A stretch of DNA of 64,000 nt from JANQEU01 sp965601455. GTDB taxonomy: Bacteria > Bacteroidota > Bacteroidia > Cytophagales > Cyclobacteriaceae. Positions within the stretch are counted from its first letter, which is position 1. Every line of letters begins with the position of its first letter. Positions 43,612 through 52,354 of this stretch are shown here, piece after piece. Position numbers and translations under genes: made by a program. Below the pieces are notes generated by a model, which worked only from the letters and a program-made list of their open reading frames with translations, had not been told where the DNA came from and did no database searches. The stretch lies in contig OZ271831.1 in NCBI GenBank assembly GCA_965601455.1, positions 4,340,001 to 4,404,000 of the forward strand, in the 5' to 3' direction.

Positions 43612-44649
43612 TTAAGCCATTTCTTTCAGAAATCCTTGGATTCTGGCCGCATTTGCTCTGCTGGAGAATCGATTTTCAATGATGTTATTGTTATGGATAC
43701 CCATTTCAGTTCGTCTGGAATGATCTAAACATAGAAGTTGCAATGAATCGTGGAAAGATTTTTTATCTTCAAATGGAATGCCTCCCTGATTGTCAAGTAT
43801 GAATTTGAAGGGCTCAAAATTGTAATAGATAACTGGCAACTGATAACTCATGGCTTCAAGAATGACATTTGGCACAGAATCAAGTGTTGAATGGTAAACA
43901 AAAATATCGGCCTTCTTATAAAACGGCTCAAGTTCTTTCTGGAATCCATGAATATTCACTATTACCCTGGAAGAATCATATTCTTCACTTAAGAATGTCG
44001 ACAGCTCATCAAGGTAGTCACCACCGCCAACAATATCCATCTGCACTTCGAATTCCCCGTATGTATTGAAATCCCTGAGATACTCAAGTATGACCTGAAC
44101 ACCCGACATCTTTTCCTTGTACTTTAGATTAGTCACTGTAAGCAAATTAATCCTATTCGCCTTTTTACGTTGATATAGTTTCCCCGGCTCACGAATGGTG
44201 GGAATAATACAAGTTGGGCGATTGTATTTGTCAATTTCCAATGTAAGATCAGGGCTCACAATGATGAAGGACCTGGCTAACCTCATACACCCAGATATTA
44301 TCATTCTTCGGATTAAAATGGAGATGGCCCCTAAAATATCTCTACGTCTGAGCTTTCTGTAAAAGCTCTCACTATGAATTTTTTTTATGCGACCTCCGAT
44401 TCGCATGATTGACTTCATTCCGAACAAGAACGCTAAAAACAATACCAGGAGGTTTTTGGGACCATGTCCAATTGTTATAATAAAATCCTGATCCTTTCTT
44501 ATTTTGTATAGACGGCTACTTACGCTAAAAACTCCATTGGTAGTAGGCAGTAGACTTACTTCATTGTTGAATTTCAGCAGCTTCTCCAGTTGAGCAAATC
44601 TCTTTCTTGGATCATTAGTGACACAGATTATCAATGAGTAGTTTGACAT
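43612..44649 (-). CDS. GT4 family glycosyltransferase
   Basis: A 345-residue GT-B enzyme. The N-terminal domain is short ('SLIICVTNDPRKRFAQLEKL'); the C-terminal domain is clear: 'NLLTVTNLKYKEKMSGVQVI', 'MDIVGGGDYLDELS' and 'YHSTLDSVPNVILEAMSYQL', the last giving the nucleotide-sugar-binding motif. Start and stop are separated from neighbours by 129 and 22 bases. It probably extends the Wzy-dependent repeat unit. Confidence 0.87.
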   Translation of the reverse strand: MSNYSLIICVTNDPRKRFAQLEKLLKFNNEVSLLPTTNGVFSVSSRLYKIRKDQDFIITIGHGPKNLLVLFLAFLFGMKSIMRIGGRIKKIHSESFYRKLRRRDILGAISILIRRMIISGCMRLARSFIIVSPDLTLEIDKYNRPTCIIPTIREPGKLYQRKKANRINLLTVTNLKYKEKMSGVQVILEYLRDFNTYGEFEVQMDIVGGGDYLDELSTFLSEEYDSSRVIVNIHGFQKELEPFYKKADIFVYHSTLDSVPNVILEAMSYQLPVIYYNFEPFKFILDNQGGIPFEDKKSFHDSLQLLCLDHSRRTEMGIHNNNIIENRFSSRANAARIQGFLKEMA

Positions 44650-44778
44650 GAGAGAATTATCTAAACCTATTATCCCGGGTCATGTAGTAGCAATCAAAGG
44701 AGTATCTACAGTTGTTGTCAAGAGCCATTGAAAGAAGTCGTTTCCGTTTGCTGGGGATAGTAATCTTTAGTGAAATAA

Positions 44779-46188
44779 TCACTTTGAATTATCCCCGGAT
44801 ATCTTGAAAAGTTTATCGTCGAAAATGGTTACAATCGTCTTCCAATTTAGTAGAAACCTTAATGGTAAAAATAGTAAAGTTCCAAAGGTAACTGCCCTTA
44901 CCAAAGTGGATGCATTATACCAATGATATCTAAATTGATAAAGGACGAAAACGCATACAACGAAAAAAAGAAAGGTTCCTCCTTTACTCGAATCGAAGTA
45001 AAAGGAATTTAAAAGAATCCGATCAACGAATACTGCCAATAGTCCATGAAGAACCCCAAAAAATATGACCAGCATGAGACCTCCATTAAGGTAAAACACC
45101 GAGATCAGGGGTAGTCCCCCAACATAGTTAAGGTCTAACTCTTCAAATATCATATCATGCTCAGTCTTCAATGCTGGTAATGCCAATACTTGTCTTACGC
45201 TATTTGGAATGGGTGACAGAATATGCTGGAACAAAGAATTCCTTGCCTCTTCCGATATTCTATTACCATCAGTTTCGTTAACGATATGTAGTCCTGATAG
45301 ATAAATATTGCTCGCTCCACCGGGAAGGGCGGTCTTCCTTGATAGCTTGTCGCTTATCAACTCAGAAACGCTTTCTTGGGAAGAAAGCGATTGTGATCTC
45401 ACAAGTTCAAGAAAAATTAGTCCAGAAATGAGGACAAATAAAACCAGGGAGATAGCCCATTTCGGAAATCGGGTGGCAAGCCATAAAATTAGCAATACTG
45501 CAATCCCGAGTAATTCAACCCGTCGAACATGAAGGAGAAGCCATAAGAATACAATACCAGTAAAGAAGTAAAATATCTTTGATCGGTGTCGGCCAAATGC
45601 AAAAAGCAAAACCCAGAGTACACCAAAAAACGATATGGCAAATACGACTAACGTACTCCTTTCTATTCGGCTGTCAAGTATTGTCTGATAATTGGCTGTT
45701 AATACGGTTGGCCCTGATTCAAGAAGGTATGAAACAACCAGTAAAACCAATCCAACAATGACAAGCTGATAGTCCCTGAGAATAAGTCTGTTCATTGTGG
45801 GCTTTTCTCTATCAGTCATTGAGAATTGAAAAAGGAAGAAAGAAACAGAAGCGATGGCGAATATGAAAGTCAACCGATTGATTAGATCGAGATCTGATTG
45901 CAAATGCACAGACGCTGTAGAAAATATTTCACCGCCCATTAAATCCCAGCAATAAAAGGGAGTGAGTGCAGGGTAGAATATTATCACATAGGAAATGAAT
46001 CGGAAAGAGAAAAATCCAGCGAGAACAGCTATTAATGCGCCAAAAGATATAATCACAAAAGTCGAGACCAGGTAAGAGGGTTGATCAATTTGTAAGGCAA
46101 TCACCCCTAGAATTATCACCAGAATGGTTGAACCCATTCTGGTGATAAAATTCCACTCAGCGCTTCGAATACTATTGATGGTCATCAT
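44779..46188 (-). CDS. O-antigen/capsule polymerase (Wzy-like)
   Basis: A 469-residue protein with about eleven to thirteen hydrophobic segments and a large extracytoplasmic loop at about 265-355 ('DKLSRKTALPGGASNIYLSG'). That layout, low similarity to anything specific and position between flippase and glycosyltransferase genes are the normal basis for calling Wzy. The loop contains 'FQHILSPIPNSVRQVL', similar in style to oligosaccharide repeat unit polymerases. It would join repeat units in the periplasm. Confidence 0.82.
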   Translation of the reverse strand: MMTINSIRSAEWNFITRMGSTILVIILGVIALQIDQPSYLVSTFVIISFGALIAVLAGFFSFRFISYVIIFYPALTPFYCWDLMGGEIFSTASVHLQSDLDLINRLTFIFAIASVSFFLFQFSMTDREKPTMNRLILRDYQLVIVGLVLLVVSYLLESGPTVLTANYQTILDSRIERSTLVVFAISFFGVLWVLLFAFGRHRSKIFYFFTGIVFLWLLLHVRRVELLGIAVLLILWLATRFPKWAISLVLFVLISGLIFLELVRSQSLSSQESVSELISDKLSRKTALPGGASNIYLSGLHIVNETDGNRISEEARNSLFQHILSPIPNSVRQVLALPALKTEHDMIFEELDLNYVGGLPLISVFYLNGGLMLVIFFGVLHGLLAVFVDRILLNSFYFDSSKGGTFLFFVVCVFVLYQFRYHWYNASTLVRAVTFGTLLFLPLRFLLNWKTIVTIFDDKLFKISGDNSK

Positions 46189-46199
46189 TATTCATATAA

Positions 46200-47066
46200 C
46201 TAACTGAGGAATAGTGATCTCAATTTTGCCCACAATAAGGACGATTTTAATGATTCAATATTTTTACGTTCCGAGATTCCTACAGCCTTAAGAAACATAC
46301 GGTCAGTTTTCCTAGAGTTAATATTATCTTGTGCACTTACCCTTCCAAAATCGTAGCCCGACTCTCTCGCAAATTTTGCAACTCTGGCATCCGTTCTACC
46401 ATAGGGATATGCTATACAATAGCATGGTTTGCTAAATGTGTTTTCGATTTCCCTCTTTGAAGCTTCCAATTCTATTTTTAAGTTGTCGTCGTCAAGTTTG
46501 GTCAAAACCGGATGAAACATACCATGAGACTGAAAATCTACATATTTCTCCATTTCCCTGATCTCCGCAAAAGTCAAGAAATCTCTGTCAGGATATTCCT
46601 TTTCATTGTAATGCCCATTGTAATCTTTTAGGATAGCCTTTCTTTCCTTATCGGATACCGTCTTAAGCGTTTTGTTCAAATCTCTATCCTTTCCGGTCCT
46701 GTCGAGACTATAATTCCAAATCTTTCGATTAGTGTTAATCAGTCCCATAGGAAGGAAAATGGTAACTGGAATCTTTGTTTCCTTAATTGTAGGCAGTAAG
46801 CTATAATTACTTTGCCATCCGTCGTCGAAGGTAATTACCAAAGAATTGGGGGGAAGTGATTTTACGCCTTTATGCCATTCACAGAAATCATGGAGCGAAA
46901 TAATGTTGTATTCCCTTTTGAGAAAGGTAAGGTGCTCCTTGAAGAGTTTTGGCGCAATTTCATGGTACAATAAGATGATCACCTTATCGCCAAAGAACCT
47001 ATAACTCCAAGACGCCGGAAAAAGCTTAAAAAAGAACAATAATGACTTTTTTATAAATCTCATCAT
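46200..47066 (-). CDS. Polysaccharide deacetylase (CE4, NodB domain)
   Basis: A 288-residue CE4 enzyme with canonical motif 1 'LVITFDDGWQSNY', motif 2 'FQSHGMFHPVL' (HxxxH) and 'IAYPYGRTD' as motif 3. A hydrophobic N-terminus (about 5-25) may act as a membrane anchor or uncleaved signal, which would place the enzyme at the outer face of the inner membrane. It follows a sulfotransferase gene by 46 bases and precedes wzy. It probably de-N-acetylates a hexosamine so that the amine can be sulfated or left free. Confidence 0.9.
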   Translation of the reverse strand: MMRFIKKSLLFFFKLFPASWSYRFFGDKVIILLYHEIAPKLFKEHLTFLKREYNIISLHDFCEWHKGVKSLPPNSLVITFDDGWQSNYSLLPTIKETKIPVTIFLPMGLINTNRKIWNYSLDRTGKDRDLNKTLKTVSDKERKAILKDYNGHYNEKEYPDRDFLTFAEIREMEKYVDFQSHGMFHPVLTKLDDDNLKIELEASKREIENTFSKPCYCIAYPYGRTDARVAKFARESGYDFGRVSAQDNINSRKTDRMFLKAVGISERKNIESLKSSLLWAKLRSLFLS

Positions 47067-47112
47067 AAATCCTTACCCGCGAGTAAACCACCTGCGGCAT
47101 ATTCTGACAAAA

Positions 47113-47895
47113 TTAATAACCGTCAAGATCAATTTTTGTCCTATCTTTTACCTCTTTGATGTCCTGTGCATACAAATCTCTTAAAATGGAAATCGCATTT
47201 TCATCAAAAAACCTGCTACTCTTTGGCCTGATATTGGAATACCAGGACCGAAATGGAGATCTCTTGTGTAGAAGATATCGACTTACCTTTTTTAGTACGA
47301 AATTTGAATTTTCAAATGACCCTGGCTTGGTTTGGACGGTCATGGATGGTGGAATATACTCGCGATCAACTCTTAAAAATTCAAATATCTTCTTCAACTC
47401 TAATTCAGGAGATTGGGTAAGAAGATCATAGGATACAAAGTGAATCTTATGACTACTAAAATTTTGGAGATATTCACCTATGAACGAACTGTATTTTCCC
47501 ATGGAAATCAACTTGGGATACTTTAAAATTATTTCTTTCAAATCCATGGATAGAATCTCTTGGTCAGACTTGGAAACCATATAAATAGCCGAATTCAATC
47601 TATCAATTGGGTTTCTTAGAATGCAGATAAGCTTGACATCTGGAAAAGTTCTCTGTATCCTTAACGCTGCCTTTTTGTCCGTCAAATAATTGGCAGTTTT
47701 TTCCCCGACGACAAGGTCAGTATTTGCCCCGGTGAAGTACGTTTTTCGCCACCAGTTGACTCCTTTCTCGAAATTTAGATCAAAGAAGCGCGTTTCGTCG
47801 GGAGCCATGAATATCCCGGGATGCTCTCTCAGACATTGAGCCAACCAGCCGGTACCACAGCGTTGACCACCAATAATCAGGAAATCAAGTTTCAT
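47113..47895 (-). CDS. Heparan-sulfate-type sulfotransferase homologue
   Basis: A 260-residue sulfotransferase. 'LIIGGQRCGTGWLAQCLREH' is the 5'-phosphosulfate loop; 'APDETRFFD...KGVNWWRKTYF' (about 31-55) follows the pattern KE..FFD...G..WY shared by eukaryotic NDST and 3-OST enzymes; 'ICILRNPIDRLNSAIYM' is the 3'-phosphate site. It overlaps the flippase gene by ATGA upstream and is followed by a CE4 deacetylase. N- or O-sulfation cannot be decided from sequence. Confidence 0.88.
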   Translation of the reverse strand: MKLDFLIIGGQRCGTGWLAQCLREHPGIFMAPDETRFFDLNFEKGVNWWRKTYFTGANTDLVVGEKTANYLTDKKAALRIQRTFPDVKLICILRNPIDRLNSAIYMVSKSDQEILSMDLKEIILKYPKLISMGKYSSFIGEYLQNFSSHKIHFVSYDLLTQSPELELKKIFEFLRVDREYIPPSMTVQTKPGSFENSNFVLKKVSRYLLHKRSPFRSWYSNIRPKSSRFFDENAISILRDLYAQDIKEVKDRTKIDLDGY

Positions 47896-49187
47896 TTATC
47901 CAATTTAGGATCCAGTGCCCGCAGATGATCGAAAGAATTGGAAAAGTAGGCAGTAATCATAATCAATCCAATTAATCCAACCGAACTTACAATTGAAAAA
48001 TAGAGTATCACCACTTCAAACTCAAGCTGTAGAAACGCCGGGATAAGTATAGCTAATGCTTTCAATGGAGTTTGAATCATATGGAATGTTAATAGCCTTG
48101 GTTGCATTCTCAAAGTAACTAAAGTACCAGTAGCAATCTTTCCTAACAGCCATAGGAATAACCAAGGACCCAAAACTCTTCCAATGTGTCCCGATGTGGT
48201 CCATTCACTACCAAATACAGTTGTGAAAATAAATGGTCCAGCAATTGTCAAGATTAAGAAAGGCACAATGCCTATAGCTGATAAAATCTTGATTGTATGC
48301 CAATACGATTTGCTTGTTCTTCCTCCATTCTCGATCTGTTTCGCAAGCTGCTGCATGTAAACCTTTTTAGTGTTTTCACCAACTAGGTTGACCGATTGCT
48401 GAATGACCAATAGGGTTAGAGCAAATAATCCAATCATGGCATCCCCATAAAAGAAGGGAAGTATTATTAAAGGAAGTTGATTGTTCAGTTTTCCAAAAAG
48501 AGTGACAATCAAATTGAATTTTGGAAAATCATTATAATCCGTTGCCACTTTTTTTATGTCATCGAATTTGATGGATTTCAATTCACTCAAACTTGGTAGT
48601 AGATTTCTTCGGAAAAGCATGATAATAGAGGTCGCCAACCCAACCAGGTTCCCAATAATTAGATGAATAGCATGCGCTTTGCCAATCATACCAAATCCGA
48701 TTTTATAAATCCCATTCATCGCAGAGCCGAGGACCGAGGAGGCGATGAAATTATTAAAACTTGCCTGTCTTACTGTCCAACTGACTAGAGTTTCGTATGC
48801 TCCTGTAAACAACATCGCGATAGGGATCAAATAAAATAAATTGCTTTGGAATAATTCTGTGAACATGGAATCGATCAGAACTATCCCGAAAAACCCTGCA
48901 GCAGAAATTACTACTGTTATCAAGAAACACAGGTGAATCAAGCCTAGGGCAGACCGCTCATTATTTGCAATTACAATTGCCTGGTTATAACGAAAGTTGG
49001 TAAAAACAGCTAAAACCGTATAATATGCCACTACTACTGAAGAAGCCCCAAGAGCATCTGGTGAATATATTCTTGCGACAACTATGGATGTTAAGAATGA
49101 AAGGAGTTTACTTAATCCTGAACCTCCAATCATTTTAAAAATACGTAGTTGGTAATTTCTTACCTTAAGAAAATCTAATGCAGGCAC
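47892..49187 (-). CDS. wzx: Oligosaccharide flippase (Wzx-like)
   Basis: A 431-residue MATE-like/MVF superfamily protein with about twelve TM helices. The opening 'GGSGLSKLLSFLTSIVVARI' and 'SPDALGASSVVVAYYTVLAV' are standard for Wzx. It flips lipid-linked repeat units. The start is a GTG at 49185-49187, three bases after the epimerase stop, with GAGG about nine bases upstream; an internal ATG at 49133 would cut into the first helix region. Confidence 0.92.
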   Translation of the reverse strand: MPALDFLKVRNYQLRIFKMIGGSGLSKLLSFLTSIVVARIYSPDALGASSVVVAYYTVLAVFTNFRYNQAIVIANNERSALGLIHLCFLITVVISAAGFFGIVLIDSMFTELFQSNLFYLIPIAMLFTGAYETLVSWTVRQASFNNFIASSVLGSAMNGIYKIGFGMIGKAHAIHLIIGNLVGLATSIIMLFRRNLLPSLSELKSIKFDDIKKVATDYNDFPKFNLIVTLFGKLNNQLPLIILPFFYGDAMIGLFALTLLVIQQSVNLVGENTKKVYMQQLAKQIENGGRTSKSYWHTIKILSAIGIVPFLILTIAGPFIFTTVFGSEWTTSGHIGRVLGPWLFLWLLGKIATGTLVTLRMQPRLLTFHMIQTPLKALAILIPAFLQLEFEVVILYFSIVSSVGLIGLIMITAYFSNSFDHLRALDPKLDK

Positions 49188-49190
49188 CGG

Positions 49191-50168
49191 TTAATTTGCC
49201 TCCTTGAAGTATTCGATAGTTTTCCTGACCCCCAAATCTAAGCTCGTAGTGCTTTGCCAATTAAGAACTTCCCTTGCCTTTGATGTATCTGAAAAATTCC
49301 GCCTGACGTCCCCGGTTCGTTCCTGACCAAATACTATTTCCATTTCAACACCGAGTGCAAGTAATTCTGTCTGCAGTAGTTGTGCCACTTCCAAAACAGT
49401 GGACTCCTTATTAGTTGCAATTTGAAACAATTCACCGCCAACTTCCGCCTGGTCAGATTTAATTATAGCCTGTACCAAATCTGCTATATAGATAAAATCC
49501 CTTGTCTGGCCCCCATCTCCATATATCTCACATGGTTTTCCAGCCAGTGCTAACTTGATAAATTTAGCAACAACACTTGCCTTTTTTTCACTGCGTGGCC
49601 CGTACACATTCCCAAATCGTAATCCAATGGTATTTAATCCATAGCTCCCATGAAAGGCCGATAAATACCCCTCACCTGCCAATTTGCTTGCACCATAAGG
49701 TGAAACGGGGTGGGGGGCAAGTTCTTCATGTATTGGAGGAGATTTTAGCTCACCGATTGGGGCACCTGATGAAGCAAAAATAAATTTTGAAACCCCGTGA
49801 ACTCTGGCCGCTTCAAGCATATTGAAGGTTCCGACGACATTAGCGACCATGTCCAACCTTGGGTTCTCCACCGATGGACCCACCCCGGTATTAGCGGCCA
49901 GATGCACCACAGTCTCTATGCCCTTACAGGCTTCTTTGCAGTCTTCTTCCTTTGTGATATCACCAACAAATAATTCTACTCCAAAAGGAGAAGAATTGGC
50001 TTCATCGATTTTACGGAATTCTGTGATCTCTGATAAATCGTTTTCAGTTCCTACACTAAGATTATCGAGGATTCTTACCGTAGGCTTCGACTCAAAGCGT
50101 AAAAGCTCTTCAATTAAAGAGGTCCCGATAAAACCACATCCTCCAGTAATCAACCAACTTCTTCCCAT
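49191..50168 (-). CDS. NAD-dependent epimerase (UDP-glucose/UDP-glucuronate 4-epimerase-like)
   Basis: A 325-residue extended SDR: 'LITGGCGFIGTSLIEELL' near the start, 'HLAANTGVGPSVENPRLD', 'FASSGAPIGE' and YxxxK in 'SPYGASKLAGEGY', with 'RFGNVYGPRS'. These motifs fit UDP-hexose 4-epimerases. The ATG at 50166-50168 overlaps the SQD1-like stop as TGATG. It may produce UDP-galactose or a uronate epimer for the sulfated repeat unit. Confidence 0.9.
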   Translation of the reverse strand: MGRSWLITGGCGFIGTSLIEELLRFESKPTVRILDNLSVGTENDLSEITEFRKIDEANSSPFGVELFVGDITKEEDCKEACKGIETVVHLAANTGVGPSVENPRLDMVANVVGTFNMLEAARVHGVSKFIFASSGAPIGELKSPPIHEELAPHPVSPYGASKLAGEGYLSAFHGSYGLNTIGLRFGNVYGPRSEKKASVVAKFIKLALAGKPCEIYGDGGQTRDFIYIADLVQAIIKSDQAEVGGELFQIATNKESTVLEVAQLLQTELLALGVEMEIVFGQERTGDVRRNFSDTSKAREVLNWQSTTSLDLGVRKTIEYFKEAN

Positions 50169-51319
50169 CACTTATTCCACTTGACCCGTGGCATAATTTT
50201 ATCCTTGTCAATCAACTCTTTATGGATTACTATCTCATCTAGCATAGAGGCAATAACATCATCAGTCATGTAATTTGGTTTTAAACCAAGTTCTTTGAGT
50301 CCTGTGAATGTAGGGTTATAGTAGTGTTCTTCTGCCTCTTTTCTAGGGTTCTCTATTGAGTTGATTTCAACATTTAATCCATTTGCATCACCCACCTTCT
50401 TAACTCGCTCCGCGATCTCGTTAACAGATAATGTCTCAGTCAGCTGATTAAATATTCTTAATTCACCCTCTTTCGCCGGGTTGGAAAAGGCCAAATCCAC
50501 ACATTGTAAAGTATCCTTGAGATTCAGATATCCTCTGGTCTGTCCTCCTTTTCCATATACTGTTAGTGGAACTCCAGCCACAGCTTGTACCAAAAAACGG
50601 TTTACGACAGTACCAAAAATATCATCGTAATGAAAATTGGGTAGTAACCGTTTATCCAGGTCAGTTTCCTCCGTCGACAGACCATAAACTGGTCCTTGCA
50701 TTAGATCCGTAACTTTCAAACCGTAGGTTCTTACATAAAACCAGAGGAGGTCCGTATCAAGAACTTTGGTAGTATGGTATAGACTACCGGCTTGTCTTGG
50801 ATATAAAAACTTGTGCTTTCGGCCATTATGTTCAACATCCAACCAACCTTCTTCAATGTCTATATTGGGTGTTCCATATTCACCCATAGTACCCAGTTTA
50901 ATAATGTGACAGGATGGATTATGTTTTAAAACGCACCAAATCATATTATGTGTTACCTCCAGGTTATTTTGAAGTGTATAGTGCGCTTCCTCATACCCTT
51001 TCATTGAATATGGAGCTGAAGGTTGTTCGGCGTAATGCACAATCGCATCCGGCTGGAAATCGGTGAAAATCTCTTCAAAGAATCGCTGATTTCGCAAATC
51101 TCCGATGGCAACTTTCAAGTTCTTGCCAGTTAAGTCATTGAATACCTTAGCTCGTTCGACCAGGTTTGGGCAAGGGATGAGAGCTTCACTGCTAGTTTGA
51201 ATAGCTATATTTCTTCTGGCATAGTTATCTACTGATAGTAACTCATGATCCCGGGAGGCAAAATGCATTGCGGTTGGCCATCCAAGATAACCATCCCCAC
51301 CTAGCACTAATATTCTCAT
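50168..51319 (-). CDS. UDP-sulfoquinovose synthase (SQD1) homologue
   Basis: A 383-residue extended SDR that can be matched along its length to plant SQD1: 'LVLGGDGYLGWPTAMHF' at the start, 'KLGTMGEYGTPNIDIEEG' (141-158), 'YHTTK' (Y181-K185), 'VYGKGGQTRGYLNLKDT' and 'EAEEHYYNPTF'. SQD1 makes UDP-sulfoquinovose from UDP-glucose and sulfite using bound NAD. T144, Y181, H182 and K185 are kept, but the residue after 'AEQ' is P100, where plant SQD1 has Arg (R101). Within a sulfated-glycan locus it may make UDP-sulfoquinovose or a related sugar. Confidence 0.85.
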   Translation of the reverse strand: MRILVLGGDGYLGWPTAMHFASRDHELLSVDNYARRNIAIQTSSEALIPCPNLVERAKVFNDLTGKNLKVAIGDLRNQRFFEEIFTDFQPDAIVHYAEQPSAPYSMKGYEEAHYTLQNNLEVTHNMIWCVLKHNPSCHIIKLGTMGEYGTPNIDIEEGWLDVEHNGRKHKFLYPRQAGSLYHTTKVLDTDLLWFYVRTYGLKVTDLMQGPVYGLSTEETDLDKRLLPNFHYDDIFGTVVNRFLVQAVAGVPLTVYGKGGQTRGYLNLKDTLQCVDLAFSNPAKEGELRIFNQLTETLSVNEIAERVKKVGDANGLNVEINSIENPRKEAEEHYYNPTFTGLKELGLKPNYMTDDVIASMLDEIVIHKELIDKDKIMPRVKWNK

Positions 51320-51322
51320 ACG

Positions 51323-52333
51323 TTAGACTAGTTTATTTTCTAATAAATAATTCTTTAGTTCTTCTCTGGTCAAGGAAGTTTCCAGGTCCGATCGATAGAC
51401 GTCGCTTACGCTGGAAGATATCTGTCCCTCAAAGGTATAATCAACCAGTTTATTACTGCCAATTTGAAATGCTGGGGTAATTACAAAATAATTAGATAAT
51501 TCAATCGTCCTTCGGGTTTCTTCCTCGTTCATCAGTTCTTCATAGAGCTTTTCACCGGGCTTAGATCCAATTTCATTAATATCAATGTTACCCTCAGCGA
51601 GTAAGTCCACCATAACATGCGCAAGGTCCATAATATTAACTACAGGCATTTTGGTCACAAATACCTCGCCCCCTTTTGCTAGAAATACTGAATCCATTAC
51701 CAATCGAACAGCTTCCGGTTGAGTCATCACAAATCGAGACATCCTTTCATCAGTCACGGTAACTGGCCCTCCTGAAGCAATCTGCTTTTTAAAGAGTGGT
51801 ATTACAGATCCATTGGAACCTAGCACATTGCCAAAACGCGTTGAAGCCATAATGGGACGATCTCCAGATCTAAATGCATTTGCAGCAGTAATAAGTCTTT
51901 CTCCCATTAACTTGGAAGTACCCATCACGTTCGTGGGGTTTACGGCCTTATCACTCGAAGTGTAAATCAAGCGTTCTACCCCCATTGCTATGGACGCGTC
52001 AATAACGTTTTGTGTCCCTGTGATATTGGTCAAGATCGATTCATTAGGAGATTTTTCATTAACAATCACATGCTTCAATGCTGCCGTATGAATGACGATA
52101 TCAACTCCTTCAAAAAACTTTCCTAACAAGTTCCGCTCCCTAATGTCGCACAGAAAAATCCCAACATTTGAGTGGGTTTGATATGAAACATCAAGGAAAA
52201 ATATTTCACTCTCGTTGTTATCAATACCTACAATTTCAATGTCCTTAATGTCACAAAGTTGCCTCAGCAATTCCTTTCCAATGGTACCGCATACGCCCGT
52301 GATGAGCACTCTCTTTCCAATCCAATTATTCAT
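51323..52333 (-). CDS. Soluble UDP-GlcNAc 4,6-dehydratase-like SDR (CapD/PseB family)
   Basis: A 336-residue protein corresponding to the C-terminal half of WbpM. 'VLITGVCGTIGKELL' (9-23) binds NAD, 'HTAALKHVIVNEKSP' is the substrate region and S127-D128-K129 with M137/K141 in 'NPTNVMGTSK' gives the Met-type catalytic set. 'STRFGNVLGSNGSVIPLFK' is also family-typical. It makes a UDP-4-keto-6-deoxy-HexNAc. It is 3 bases from the SQD1-like gene and provides a second such activity besides the gene at 34148. Confidence 0.9.
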   Translation of the reverse strand: MNNWIGKRVLITGVCGTIGKELLRQLCDIKDIEIVGIDNNESEIFFLDVSYQTHSNVGIFLCDIRERNLLGKFFEGVDIVIHTAALKHVIVNEKSPNESILTNITGTQNVIDASIAMGVERLIYTSSDKAVNPTNVMGTSKLMGERLITAANAFRSGDRPIMASTRFGNVLGSNGSVIPLFKKQIASGGPVTVTDERMSRFVMTQPEAVRLVMDSVFLAKGGEVFVTKMPVVNIMDLAHVMVDLLAEGNIDINEIGSKPGEKLYEELMNEEETRRTIELSNYFVITPAFQIGSNKLVDYTFEGQISSSVSDVYRSDLETSLTREELKNYLLENKLV

Positions 52334-52354
52334 ACTTTGATGTTTTTAGGCATC

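Noticed and set aside
44766..44782. Short palindrome AGTGA-AATAA-TCACT at the wzy stop as a terminator
   Set aside because: The 5-bp AT-rich stem overlaps the stop codon and no T-run follows in the direction of transcription.
49822..50184. Plus-strand open frame of about 120 codons
   Set aside because: It lies opposite the epimerase gene, whose protein motifs are clear; the plus-strand translation has no recognisable domain.
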